From Planktothricoides raciborskii GIHE-MW2 (GTDB lineage: Bacteria > Cyanobacteriota > Cyanobacteriia > Cyanobacteriales > Laspinemataceae), in contig NZ_CP159837.1 in NCBI RefSeq assembly GCF_040564635.1, forward strand, positions 4,761,001 through 4,825,000: a stretch of 64,000 nucleotides of DNA. Direction: 5' to 3'. Position numbers and translations under genes: made by a program. Below, piece after piece: positions 27,684-36,437 of this stretch. The first letter of the stretch is position 1. Every line of letters begins with the position of its first letter. The notes beneath the pieces were generated by a model, which did not search any database, had not been told where the DNA came from, and worked only from the letters and a program-made list of their open reading frames with translations.

Positions 27684-28535
27684 TTAACTATTTAAACTAT
27701 TTGGATCGATCCCGTGCGATCGCAGCAATTCCTCAAGCTGTTGCGATCGCGTAGCTGCGGCTTCAGCGCGTTGTCGTTCCGCTTCAGCGCGAAGGCGTTC
27801 CGCTTCAGCGCGAAGGCGTTCCGCTTCAAGTTGCTTCACGGCAAGCGCTTCCCGTTCACTGGGTGTTAAAATCCAACTTCCTTGAGCATCATACCAACGT
27901 AACCAAACTTGATTTAGTCCTTCATAAGCTCCAGACCACAAACCCAAACCCAACTCTAATTGAGGCAGCCAAATTTTCGGTTCGGTTAATTTCAATTCCT
28001 GATAAAAACCAGCCATTAAAGCAAATGCTTTTAACTCATCGGTATAGCGATCGAACACTATATAATAAGGAACTTTCAAAATTTGTTCATAAACTTCCCA
28101 TTTCGTGGGCGGTTCGCTAACCAACCGAGTCCGTTTACCCAAGTCTTCGGTTTCTGTCCCTGGTGACAATAATTCCACCACCACTGTGGGCGCAACCATT
28201 TCTTGCCACATCACATAACTTAAGCGTAAATCCCGATTGTCATAAAGTCGAGAAACTCCTACTACTCCAAACCAGTCCGGTCGTTTATACCAAGAATGGT
28301 GACGTACATCATAATAGAGATTAATATTTCCAGCATGAAATACTTGTTCTAGGGGATAATTTTTCGGATGAAAAGTTAGACTGAGTACAGTAGATTGAAG
28401 ATAATGGAATTCGTCAGGCCATCCAGGTTCCTCCGGGTTTTCGCTAGGTAGATCGTACATAGTGGGCAAAGTTTCTCTGGCAGAAAGCGGCGGATCGCTT
28501 TGCTCAACTGGATATTTTATTTGTTTGATTTGCAT
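27684..28535 (-). CDS. Uma2 family (DUF820) putative nuclease with coiled-coil tail
   Basis: A 283-aa Uma2 protein, a PD-(D/E)XK-like family greatly expanded in cyanobacteria, of uncertain function. Core motifs: HAGNINLYYD, RPDWFGVVGVSR, APTVVVELLSPGTETEDLGK (the E-x-L-SP catalytic block), ILKVPYYIVFDRYTD. Residues about 230-270 form a charged coiled coil built from a repeated LRAEAER unit, encoded by tandem copies of a 21-base sequence (about 27768-27830). It is on the strand opposite to the AAA+ and DUF4157 genes and so looks like an independent insertion in that module. Confidence 0.9.
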   Translation of the reverse strand: MQIKQIKYPVEQSDPPLSARETLPTMYDLPSENPEEPGWPDEFHYLQSTVLSLTFHPKNYPLEQVFHAGNINLYYDVRHHSWYKRPDWFGVVGVSRLYDNRDLRLSYVMWQEMVAPTVVVELLSPGTETEDLGKRTRLVSEPPTKWEVYEQILKVPYYIVFDRYTDELKAFALMAGFYQELKLTEPKIWLPQLELGLGLWSGAYEGLNQVWLRWYDAQGSWILTPSEREALAVKQLEAERLRAEAERLRAEAERQRAEAAATRSQQLEELLRSHGIDPNSLNS

Positions 28536-28774
28536 CTCTTTACTGATTCAACGGGGTACGATTCTATGATAGTTCGGCCTGTTCTTTGGCATCTAGCCAA
28601 TTATCCCCGACCCTCGAATCCGCGATCGGCCAAAAAAAATCTTTCCATCAGCGGAGGGCGATCGCTCTCTCACAAATTCTGGAGCAAAATATCGACTTTT
28701 GACTAATATAGCGATCGCTATTTTGTGGTAAAATAAAAAATTATTTAACTTCAACAATTCGGCGAGGTTAGGCT

Positions 28775-30835
28775 ATGGCAACCGGAAAGCAGATTCAGAA
28801 AAAAGGATCGTCCCATTTCACCCCAACTCCCGTAACGGGAATGTTTAAGCCGCGTCCCTTTGCGGAACCCGTGCAACCGGAAACCGCAACACCGGAAGTA
28901 CAGACTAAAGTCGAGTTAGGAAATATAGAAGGCGATCGCCTTGCGGGGATGCAAATTTCTGCCCCGGCACCCATTCAGGCAAAACTGACCATTGGGGCAC
29001 CGGGGGATAAATATGAACAAGAAGCGGACACCATTGCCGAAACGGTGATGAGAATGCCTGCGATATCTGCTCCGGCGCCCGTGGAAAATCCCACAGCCCC
29101 AAGCCCTTTTGCTCAAGCTAAACCCATTTCTGCGGCTATCTTTGCTCAAGCTAAACCCATTTCTGCGGCTATCTTTGCTCAAGCTAAACCCATTTCTGCG
29201 GCTATTACTCCAGTAGAACCTGTTATTCAAATGCAGCCACAACCCTCTGAGTCACTATCAGAAGAAGCAGGGGAAAATAAAAAAGGTTTTATTCAACGTC
29301 GGATTAAAGTCCAGGCAGCCGCAGATGGTAGCCTTAATGCTCCAAATTCTCTGGAAAATCAAATCAGTCAAAGCAAAAACTCTGGCAGTCCTTTAGCCCC
29401 GCAAATTCGTGCCTACATGGAACCGCGTTTTGGGGCAGATTTTAGCAGTGTGCGCGTACATACGGATAGCCAAGCGGTACAAATGAACCGAGATTTGGGC
29501 GCACAGGCATTTACCCACGGCAATCATATTTATTATGGTTCGGGGAAATCTCCCGGTAATAATCATTTGACTGCCCATGAGTTGACCCACACTATTCAGC
29601 AAAATGAAAGTTCTCAGGTTCAACGCGCAACAGAGTTTTTGCAGAGAAAAGCTGGAGATAATCCTGACAGCAGCGTTCTCGCAGGGTGTATCCATCCTTA
29701 TGTTGTTCGTCAGATTATACAATGGTTGGAAAATAGAAAAGCAGCACAACAGCGTCAATATAAGACATTCGTATTATTTTTTCTCAACCAAAGTGATGAA
29801 GTTCAAGAGAGAACAATTGTTAATATTGTTCTTAATGATAAGCAAAAAAAACAGGCTCAACAGAAGCCAAAAGGCGAATATATCATCACAGAATTTAATA
29901 GTGATGTTAAAAATAAATTCAAAAAAGACGCTTGGTTTGGTCTAAAGAAGAATGCCAGCGAAATCGATTGGGATGCTTTTACTGAGGCGGCTCGACAGGC
30001 GGGGGCAAACACAGATATCTGGAAAAATTACGATTTTGACTCAGTAGAAGCATCCCAATCGAAAGAAGTCTTAAAAAATACAGCATTAGAAGTCACGGGC
30101 TTATCTGCGTTTGATAAAGACTTGCAAACTAGCGATCGCTTTGCCGGTGGTGCAAGCCTCGCAGGGAACATTTCAATAGCCGTTGGTTCGTTGACCAAAG
30201 CTATCAGTGACGAAGTTGCCAAAGCGGCTTTGATGCCCACGGGGATTGTCACCGGAGCAATGGATGTTGTTACGGGCGGTGTTAATGCATATACAAATAC
30301 GAAACAGGCTAACCAATCCCGTGAATTGCAAAATAGTGAAGACAAAAAAATTGCGGAGGCAGCACGAGTCAATAAGCGTAATCAAATGGCACTTCGAACC
30401 GATAATATCGGGTTAGCGGCTCAAGGTGCGATCGCTGTGACTTTAACCGCTGTTGGTTTAGCCACCATGACCTTCCCAATTATCACAGCGGTGGGGTTAA
30501 TGGTTTTAGCAGGTCGCAAAATATATGCGTACTTGAAAAATCAAGCTAATAAGGAAAAATTTGCCGATGAAGTTTTGCAAATCCAAGATATCAAAGATAA
30601 GCAGGAGCGGTATAACAAAAGAGAACACTTACTACATTCAAACGGCTACGCTAGTGTTGACGGACTCTACAAAGATTTTGTAAACATGGTATCTGCGGAT
30701 CTCTATTTACGAGGTGTTATTCGTGGGGAAGAAGAACCTGTTCAGTTGATTAATTCGCTGGGTCTGAAGATAGATCGCAAGAAAGCTCCACCTACACCCA
30801 CAGAGAAAGTAATAGCCAGTAAGTATGGAGTTTAA
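28775..30835 (+). CDS. DUF4157 (HExxH-like) protein, probable eCIS-linked effector
   Basis: A 686-aa protein. Residues 1 to about 200 are disordered and low-complexity, with three perfect FAQAKPISAAI repeats at about 112-144. Residues about 204-275 are a DUF4157 domain: RAYMEPRFGADFSSVRVHTD, DLGAQAFTHGNHIYYG and AHELTHTIQQ, where HELTH fits the HExxH zinc-metallopeptidase motif. The remaining 400 residues are unassigned; about 450-520 and 540-590 contain Gly/Ala-rich hydrophobic helices (NISIAVGSLTKAI, LAAQGAIAVTLTAVGLATM) that could insert into membranes. DUF4157 is strongly enriched in eCIS-associated cargo proteins, and the neighbours here are an eCIS-type ATPase and a chaperone-like gene. 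GAGG precedes the ATG. Toxin activity is inferred. Confidence 0.82.
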   Translation: MATGKQIQKKGSSHFTPTPVTGMFKPRPFAEPVQPETATPEVQTKVELGNIEGDRLAGMQISAPAPIQAKLTIGAPGDKYEQEADTIAETVMRMPAISAPAPVENPTAPSPFAQAKPISAAIFAQAKPISAAIFAQAKPISAAITPVEPVIQMQPQPSESLSEEAGENKKGFIQRRIKVQAAADGSLNAPNSLENQISQSKNSGSPLAPQIRAYMEPRFGADFSSVRVHTDSQAVQMNRDLGAQAFTHGNHIYYGSGKSPGNNHLTAHELTHTIQQNESSQVQRATEFLQRKAGDNPDSSVLAGCIHPYVVRQIIQWLENRKAAQQRQYKTFVLFFLNQSDEVQERTIVNIVLNDKQKKQAQQKPKGEYIITEFNSDVKNKFKKDAWFGLKKNASEIDWDAFTEAARQAGANTDIWKNYDFDSVEASQSKEVLKNTALEVTGLSAFDKDLQTSDRFAGGASLAGNISIAVGSLTKAISDEVAKAALMPTGIVTGAMDVVTGGVNAYTNTKQANQSRELQNSEDKKIAEAARVNKRNQMALRTDNIGLAAQGAIAVTLTAVGLATMTFPIITAVGLMVLAGRKIYAYLKNQANKEKFADEVLQIQDIKDKQERYNKREHLLHSNGYASVDGLYKDFVNMVSADLYLRGVIRGEEEPVQLINSLGLKIDRKKAPPTPTEKVIASKYGV
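29108..29206 (+). repeat. 33-bp in-frame tandem repeat, three identical copies
   Basis: Three exact copies of a 33-base unit encoding FAQAKPISAAI within the disordered front of the DUF4157 protein. Exact identity at DNA level, including third positions, points to recent expansion or contraction. Confidence 0.97.
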
Positions 30836-30887
30836 AACCAAGTCTGTTCAATATTCGCGATAATTCAGGATTTCTCGATCAAGATAT

Positions 30888-31460
30888 ATGATGGTATCAA
30901 TACAATCTCAAAAAAAATTTCTTAAGAATCTGCAATCTCTTTTTGAAGAGTCAGGACAGGAAACTCTCTTAGGACACCCTAGCGATAATCCAGCGTTAGA
31001 TATGCTCGCAGTTCGCTTTGATTTCATCGGCGAAAAAGATGCGTTTTTGGATCTGAATATTAATTTCATTCCGTTGGACGATATGTCCCCATTCTATCTC
31101 TTACAATTTTTCCTCATCGTCAGTGATGAAGTGACTCCAGAAGCCGCCGATGAATTGTATATTGTAACTAATACTATTAGTGAGAAAATTCCCATTGGTG
31201 CGTTTGGCTATTTACCCGATCGTAATGTTTGTTACTTCAAACATAACTACATCATGCCTAATAACTTTGAAGAAAGTATAGGGCTATATTTAAGAATGGT
31301 TCAGTATCAATGTATATTATTAAGGGGAATCCTCAATAGCTTTATTGATTCTATCCTAGCGGTTGTTGAGCAAAAATTAACGGCTCAGAATGCCTTACAG
31401 TCGGGTCAATTGGCTCAATTTTTTGGAGACTCATCCGGAAAAGAAACCGGGTTTCTATGA
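30888..31460 (+). CDS. Small chaperone-like (YbjN-fold?) protein downstream of DUF4157
   Basis: A 190-aa acidic protein 52 bases after the DUF4157 gene. Its pattern, FLDLNINFIPLDDMSPFYLL, FGYLPDRNVCYFKHNYIM, SIGLYLRMVQYQCILLRGIL, alternates strands and a long final helix in a way that resembles YbjN-like/type III secretion chaperone folds; this is a fold guess. A dedicated chaperone or immunity partner of the upstream effector would fit the order and spacing. The last 15 or so codons run into an AAACCGGGTTTC repeat, so the native C-terminus may have been replaced. AAAAAAATTTC near the front is a possible slippery run but the frame is intact. Confidence 0.65.
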   Translation: MMVSIQSQKKFLKNLQSLFEESGQETLLGHPSDNPALDMLAVRFDFIGEKDAFLDLNINFIPLDDMSPFYLLQFFLIVSDEVTPEAADELYIVTNTISEKIPIGAFGYLPDRNVCYFKHNYIMPNNFEESIGLYLRMVQYQCILLRGILNSFIDSILAVVEQKLTAQNALQSGQLAQFFGDSSGKETGFL

Positions 31461-31467
31461 GAGAGCA

Positions 31468-31496
31468 GTAGGGTGGGCAAATTTTGCCCACCCTAC
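31468..31496. repeat. GTAGGGTGGGC palindrome
   Basis: Perfect inverted repeat GTAGGGTGGGCAAA / TTTGCCCACCCTAC placed between the convergent chaperone-like and carboxypeptidase genes, flanked by two AACCCGGTTTC/AAACCGGGTTTC half-repeats. Confidence 0.92.
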
Positions 31497-31523
31497 CCCT
31501 GAAAAATCAACCCGGTTTCTGAA

Positions 31524-32909
31524 TCAAGACCTTTGCCACAACAATTCATTACGACTCGGAGCGCCAATTTCAATCAATTCTCGATTGCTGGGATAATTGC
31601 GGGTAATTTGTGGGAAAGGTTCCGGGGATATTCCCCATTGTTTTAAGAATTGGTGTAATAACTGGTCTTGTCGATCGCGAAAACCCCAAATATCATCGCC
31701 CCCACCGTTAAGGATGGCAAACCAGACTAAACCGCGATCGCGGGTGGGTAAAACTCCGGCTAAGGCACTCACATTCCAGAGGGTGCCGGTTTTAACCACG
31801 GATCCAGCGGGAATATTGCGGTCTTCCATCGTGCCGCCATCAGTTCCGGCAATGGGAAATAAGTCCGCAAGAGTCAGGGGCGCTGTGGCGTTCCCCGGTT
31901 TGGCGGCATCCCGGCGTAAATAATTCTGAATCGCCATAAATAAGCCACAAGCCGCACGAGGAGAAATCCGATTTTCTTCACCCAACCCAGACCCGTTAAT
32001 CAGTTGAATTTGTTCTGGGGGCACTCCCGCAGCTTCAGCGGCAATTTTTCTGACTACTTGCACTCCCCCCAGGGCGTCCGCTAATATCTCCGCCATCGTA
32101 TTACTGCTGTGGATGTTCATTAACTTTAATAGTTCTACCAGGGGCAGGGAATAATGACGAATTAAGGGAGTAGTCTCGGTCGGGGGTTCTTTAGACACAA
32201 GCACCTGACCGGCGATCGCTACTTGGGGTTTGGGTGTAGCTGGGGCGGCCAGTTTTTTTTGAGCATTTCGGGACATCAGATTATAGGTATCGGTAATTTC
32301 TGCTGACCAGAGTTGTGCGTTCAATGCTTGTTTCAGCAGTTCCCCACTTTTTTGCCCGTTATCCTCGCCATTCATCAAAAAATCACCTGCAATCACCAAA
32401 TTGCCGGTGACACGCCGAATGCCCAAGCGGTTGAGGGCATTCCCCAGAGCGATCGCCTCTTCCCACACAAACAAAGGATCGTTGCCACCGACAATCACTA
32501 AATCCCCTTCTAACACCTCACCCACCACCTGACCCCTAGCGGCAATCAGGGTTTCAAACTGATGATCCAGTTTCCAAGTAGACAAAGCCGCCAAAGAGGT
32601 CGCCACCTTAGTAATCGAAGCTGCTGACCGGGGAATATTCCCTTGATGATTAGCCAGTAACTCTCCGTGAGTGGTCTGCAACCAAATCCCTTGATTGTCT
32701 CGCCGCACCCCTTTCGCCTCCAATGCTTTGAGATATTCCTCTAAGGTGGCATTCGTGGGCGAATCCACTCCTCCGATTTTTGTTTCATCCCAGACAAAAC
32801 CGGGAATTCCCGATCCGACTAATAATTCCCCCGCATCCTGCTGACGGATCTGAACTCCGCTTAACTCCAACCATACAGATATCAAACCTGAACTCAATAA
32901 CTCCAGCAT
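31524..32909 (-). CDS. dacB: D-Ala-D-Ala carboxypeptidase/endopeptidase, PBP4 type
   Basis: Peptidase family S13 enzyme that trims the terminal D-Ala of peptidoglycan stem peptides or cuts cross-links in the periplasm. The 461-aa protein has all three penicillin-binding motifs: SITKVATS (SxxK) near residues 92-99, HSSNTMAEIL (SxN) near 272-281 and VVKTGTLWN (KTG). INGSGLGEENRISPRAA is also typical. The N-terminus MLELLSSGLISVWLELSGVQ is only weakly signal-like; export is expected from family knowledge. Transcribed divergently from plsX. Confidence 0.93.
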   Translation of the reverse strand: MLELLSSGLISVWLELSGVQIRQQDAGELLVGSGIPGFVWDETKIGGVDSPTNATLEEYLKALEAKGVRRDNQGIWLQTTHGELLANHQGNIPRSAASITKVATSLAALSTWKLDHQFETLIAARGQVVGEVLEGDLVIVGGNDPLFVWEEAIALGNALNRLGIRRVTGNLVIAGDFLMNGEDNGQKSGELLKQALNAQLWSAEITDTYNLMSRNAQKKLAAPATPKPQVAIAGQVLVSKEPPTETTPLIRHYSLPLVELLKLMNIHSSNTMAEILADALGGVQVVRKIAAEAAGVPPEQIQLINGSGLGEENRISPRAACGLFMAIQNYLRRDAAKPGNATAPLTLADLFPIAGTDGGTMEDRNIPAGSVVKTGTLWNVSALAGVLPTRDRGLVWFAILNGGGDDIWGFRDRQDQLLHQFLKQWGISPEPFPQITRNYPSNRELIEIGAPSRNELLWQRS

Positions 32910-33027
32910 TTTTCTAATAATCGATAAAATTTTTTAAGTAGGGACAGGGAATTTTCTCTACCCTACGCCGACAACCAATTCAGGACGGATTCCCTAGGGC
33001 ATATCATTTTTTTGGATGCTAGGAAAC

Positions 33028-33067
33028 AAGTATAGTTTCTCCGGTGTGTCGATCAAGCACTATACTT
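33028..33067. promoter_or_regulatory. Inverted repeat upstream of the plsX-fab operon
   Basis: AAGTATAGT at 33028-33036 and ACTATACTT at 33059-33067, a perfect 9-bp inverted pair, 57 bases before plsX. It could be an operator or include the -10 region of the operon. The pairing is seen; function is unknown. Confidence 0.4.
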
Positions 33068-33123
33068 ATGCTTGGGTAGAAGCCTTCTGGTAGAATTTTT
33101 AAGGTTTCTATGACGAAAGATCA

Positions 33124-34161
33124 ATGGGATCGACTAGCGCAAGAATAGCAGTAGATGCGATGGGAGGGGATCATGCCCCTGCCGAAATCGTCGCTGGAGC
33201 TATTAGAGCCCAGCAAGAATTGGGCGTAGAGGTTTTGCTGGTCGGCGATCGCGATCAGATTTCCCTAGCGCTCAAGCAACATACCAATATATCTCCATCT
33301 CAAGTACAGATAATTCATGCTGAAGAAGTTGTGGAGATGGGTGAGGAGCCTTTGACCGCTTTAAAACGCAAGCCCAAGGCTTCAATTAGAGTGGCAATGG
33401 ATTTAGTCAAAAATAACCAAGCGGATGCGGTTGTCTCTGCCGGACACTCTGGTGCGGCAATGGCAGCAGCATTGCTTAGGTTAGGACGTTTACCCGGAAT
33501 CGATCGCCCGGCCATTGGCGCCGTTTTTCCTACGGCGATGTTGAATAAATCTGTACTGATTTTGGATGTGGGAGCTAATGTAGACTGCCGCCCGAAATTT
33601 TTAGAACAGTTCGCGGTGATGGGATCGATTTACAGCCAATATGTCTTAGGTATGTCCGAACCGAAAGTCGGACTGCTCAATATTGGCGAAGAAGCTTGTA
33701 AAGGAAATGAGCAGAGCCTGAAGACCTATCAACTCCTCGAACAAAACTCCCAAATTACCTTTATTGGTAATGCGGAAGGTCGGGATGTGCTGACAGGAAA
33801 ATTTGATGTCATAGTCTGCGATGGCTTTGTCGGCAATATTTTGTTGAAATTCGCTGAAGCCGTGGGCGAAATTGTCCTGCAAACCCTAAAAGAAGAACTT
33901 TCCGCTGGCTGGCAAGGTAAGCTTGGAGCCACGCTTTTAAAACCTAGTTTAAGGCGATTTAAGCAAAGGGTGGATCATGTGGAACATGGGGGCGGCTTGT
34001 TGCTGGGTGTGGCTGGAGTTTGTATTATTAGCCACGGCAGTTCTCAAGCACCTTCTATCAAGAGTGCCATTCGTTTGGCCAAAGAAGCTATTGACCATCA
34101 AGTGTTAGACCGAATCAAGGTTTGGGATCAAAACCCCGACCCATCAGAGGTGAGCAATTAA
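33124..34161 (+). CDS. plsX: Phosphate acyltransferase PlsX
   Basis: PlsX converts acyl-ACP to acyl-phosphate, the first committed step of phospholipid synthesis, at the inner face of the membrane. The 345-aa protein starts RIAVDAMGGDHAPAEIVAGA and has SAGHSGAAMAAALLRLGRLPG and DGFVGNILLKFAEA, all diagnostic. Length is normal. First gene of plsX-fabH-fabD-plsC, all on the plus strand with gaps of 84, 188 and 102 bases, which couple fatty acid initiation to lipid assembly. Confidence 0.97.
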   Translation: MGSTSARIAVDAMGGDHAPAEIVAGAIRAQQELGVEVLLVGDRDQISLALKQHTNISPSQVQIIHAEEVVEMGEEPLTALKRKPKASIRVAMDLVKNNQADAVVSAGHSGAAMAAALLRLGRLPGIDRPAIGAVFPTAMLNKSVLILDVGANVDCRPKFLEQFAVMGSIYSQYVLGMSEPKVGLLNIGEEACKGNEQSLKTYQLLEQNSQITFIGNAEGRDVLTGKFDVIVCDGFVGNILLKFAEAVGEIVLQTLKEELSAGWQGKLGATLLKPSLRRFKQRVDHVEHGGGLLLGVAGVCIISHGSSQAPSIKSAIRLAKEAIDHQVLDRIKVWDQNPDPSEVSN

Positions 34162-34245
34162 CTCAGGTGGTGGCGACTAACAGCGAATAGATAGCGAATA
34201 GATATTTAACGCGAATGAAACGCCAATGCTTATGGAGAATTTACA

Positions 34246-35256
34246 TTGAAACAGGTATTTAATTCTGGAGGGGCAGGGATTGCAATTATCGGCAGCGGTT
34301 CAGCTACTCCAGGGGTTTCCTTGGATAATGAAGCCCTTTCACAGATAGTCGAAACTTCCGATGAGTGGATTACAACTCGCACCGGCATTCAAAACCGGCA
34401 TATCGCTCAACCAGCAGATTCTCTGGCGCAGCTAGGAACCGAAGCGGCGGTTGAGGCGATCGCTATGGCCGGTATTACACCAGCAGACATCGATTTGATT
34501 ATCTTAGCTACCTCCACAGGTGATGACCTATTTGGCAGTGCCACGACCATTCAAGCTAACCTCGGAGCGACGCGAGCGGTAGCTTTCGATTTGACCGCCG
34601 CTTGTTCGGGCTTTTTGTTTGGATTGGTGACAGGCGCCCAGTTCATTCGCACCGGCGCCTACCAAAATGTGCTTTTAGTAGGTGCAGATATTCTATCGCG
34701 CTGGGTCGATTGGTCAGATCGCACGACCTGTGTCCTGTTTGGGGATGGCGCCGGAGCCGTGGTGATGCGGGCATCTTTGGACGGCGATCGCTTGTTAGGA
34801 TTTGAACTCCGCAGTGATGGCAGCCAAAATCAATGCCTGCAACTTCCCTACTGCTCAACCCCCAAAACTCTGGTCAATGACATTTCGGTCAGCCAAGGCA
34901 CTTATCAGCCCATCGCGATGACGGGTAAAGAAGTTTATCGCTTTGCGGTGACGCAGGTGCCAGAAGTGGTGGAAAAAGCTCTGTTTAGGGCAAATTTAAC
35001 CGTTGACCAAATCGACTGGCTGCTACTGCATCAAGCAAATCAGCGGATTCTGGCTGCTGTAGCCCAACGGTTAAATATTCCTAGCGATAAGGTATTGACA
35101 AATTTGGCAGCTTATGGTAACACATCGGCGGCTTCTATCCCCTTGGCACTGGATGAAGCGGTGCGATCAGGTAAAGTGCAACCCGGTGATATTATTGCCT
35201 CTGCTGGCTTTGGTGCCGGTTTAACCTGGGGTGCGGCGATCTTTCAGTGGGGTTGA
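34246..35256 (+). CDS. fabH: Beta-ketoacyl-ACP synthase III
   Basis: FabH condenses acetyl-CoA with malonyl-ACP to start fatty acid synthesis. The 336-aa protein has the Cys in AFDLTAACSGFLFGL (about residue 119), His in LLLHQANQRI and Asn in AAYGNTSAASIPLAL: the full C-H-N triad. No ATG lies in frame ahead of the conserved IAIIGSGSATPG segment; the frame opens at TTG (34246), with GGAG eight bases upstream, so a TTG start is likely. Second gene of the operon. Confidence 0.95.
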   Translation: MKQVFNSGGAGIAIIGSGSATPGVSLDNEALSQIVETSDEWITTRTGIQNRHIAQPADSLAQLGTEAAVEAIAMAGITPADIDLIILATSTGDDLFGSATTIQANLGATRAVAFDLTAACSGFLFGLVTGAQFIRTGAYQNVLLVGADILSRWVDWSDRTTCVLFGDGAGAVVMRASLDGDRLLGFELRSDGSQNQCLQLPYCSTPKTLVNDISVSQGTYQPIAMTGKEVYRFAVTQVPEVVEKALFRANLTVDQIDWLLLHQANQRILAAVAQRLNIPSDKVLTNLAAYGNTSAASIPLALDEAVRSGKVQPGDIIASAGFGAGLTWGAAIFQWG

Positions 35257-35342
35257 TTTTTGGTCGGTGGCCGTTGGCTGTTAGCCGTTTGCCGTTCGCG
35301 AAGCGTGCCGGAGGCATTAGAACAGTGAAAATTTAACCGTCT

Positions 35343-35370
35343 GTAGGGGCGAATGGCCATTCGCCCCTAC
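35343..35370. repeat. Perfect 28-bp palindrome
   Basis: GTAGGGGCGAATGG followed by its exact complement, identical to 14956-14983. It sits between fabH and fabD without a T-run, next to a short HIP1-type repeat at about 35295-35315. Confidence 0.95.
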
Positions 35371-35444
35371 CAGTCAAAACTTAACCAACAAATTCTTAAT
35401 TCCTATTAGGGATTTCTACAACAGTAAAGTAAAAATAAACATAA

Positions 35445-36335
35445 ATGACTAAAACAGCATGGGTTTTTCCCGGACAAGGTTCTCAGGCGATCGGCATGGG
35501 AGTGGATCTCCAAGAATTGCCCCAAGCACAACCTTTCTTTAAAAAAGCTGAGGATATTCTAGGTTGGTCGGTTTTGGATATCTGCCAAAGTAATGAAGAA
35601 AAATTATCCTATACCCCATATACTCAACCTTGTTTGTATGTGGTTGAAAGCATTCTGGCACAGTTGATGCGCGATCGCGGATATCAGCCCCAGTTAGTCG
35701 CCGGTCACAGCTTGGGAGAATATGTAGCCCTGTATGTGGCTGGGGTCTTTTCCTTTGAAGATGGATTAGCCCTAGTCAAGCAGCGGTCGGAATTAATGAA
35801 CACTGCTCCCGAAGGGCAAATGGATGCTCTGATGGGCTTTCAGCGGGAAGAACTGGAACAAGCGATTGCCCAAATTCCTGATGTGGTTATTGCTAATGAC
35901 AATAGCGCCGTGCAAGTGGTGGTGTCCGGCACTCCTGCCGCGATCCAACAACTTAAAGCCAGTATTAAGATTAAGCGAGCGGTGACATTGAAGGTTTCCC
36001 GCGCTTTTCACTCCCCGTTTATGGCTACTGCGGAAGCGGAATACCGCGAAGTCTTGGCATCAGTGCCATTTACCGATGCTCAAGTGCCGGTGTTGTCTAA
36101 TGTTGACCCCACCCCCGCGACCAAAGCCGAAATTTTAAAAGCCCGACTGATGGCCCAAATGACTGGTTCAGTCCGTTGGCGAGAAACTTCTCTCCAGTTG
36201 GCGGCAGAAGGCATTGAAGAGGCGATCGAAATTGGGCCGGGTAATGCCCTGACGGGTTTGATTAAGCGGACTTGTCCCGATATCGCTTTGAAGAATATTC
36301 ACCGGGTGGCAGATTTATTGCCGAGCTTATCTTAA
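35445..36335 (+). CDS. fabD: Malonyl-CoA:ACP transacylase
   Basis: FabD loads malonyl groups onto acyl carrier protein. The 296-aa protein opens KTAWVFPGQGSQAIGMGVDL, has the nucleophile elbow AGHSLGEYVAL near residues 86-96 (Ser) and the paired histidine in SRAFHSPFMATAE near 186-198, plus GPGNALTGLIKRT near the end. Normal length. Third gene of the lipid operon; the preceding gap holds a palindrome. Confidence 0.96.
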   Translation: MTKTAWVFPGQGSQAIGMGVDLQELPQAQPFFKKAEDILGWSVLDICQSNEEKLSYTPYTQPCLYVVESILAQLMRDRGYQPQLVAGHSLGEYVALYVAGVFSFEDGLALVKQRSELMNTAPEGQMDALMGFQREELEQAIAQIPDVVIANDNSAVQVVVSGTPAAIQQLKASIKIKRAVTLKVSRAFHSPFMATAEAEYREVLASVPFTDAQVPVLSNVDPTPATKAEILKARLMAQMTGSVRWRETSLQLAAEGIEEAIEIGPGNALTGLIKRTCPDIALKNIHRVADLLPSLS

Positions 36336-36437
36336 ACCAAGCCGCAAGCGATCGCCTTGTAATATCCCCCGATCGCTGCCCCATCACTGCCTTTGTCATG
36401 TAAATCATAGATCACCATAGATCACCATAGATCACCA

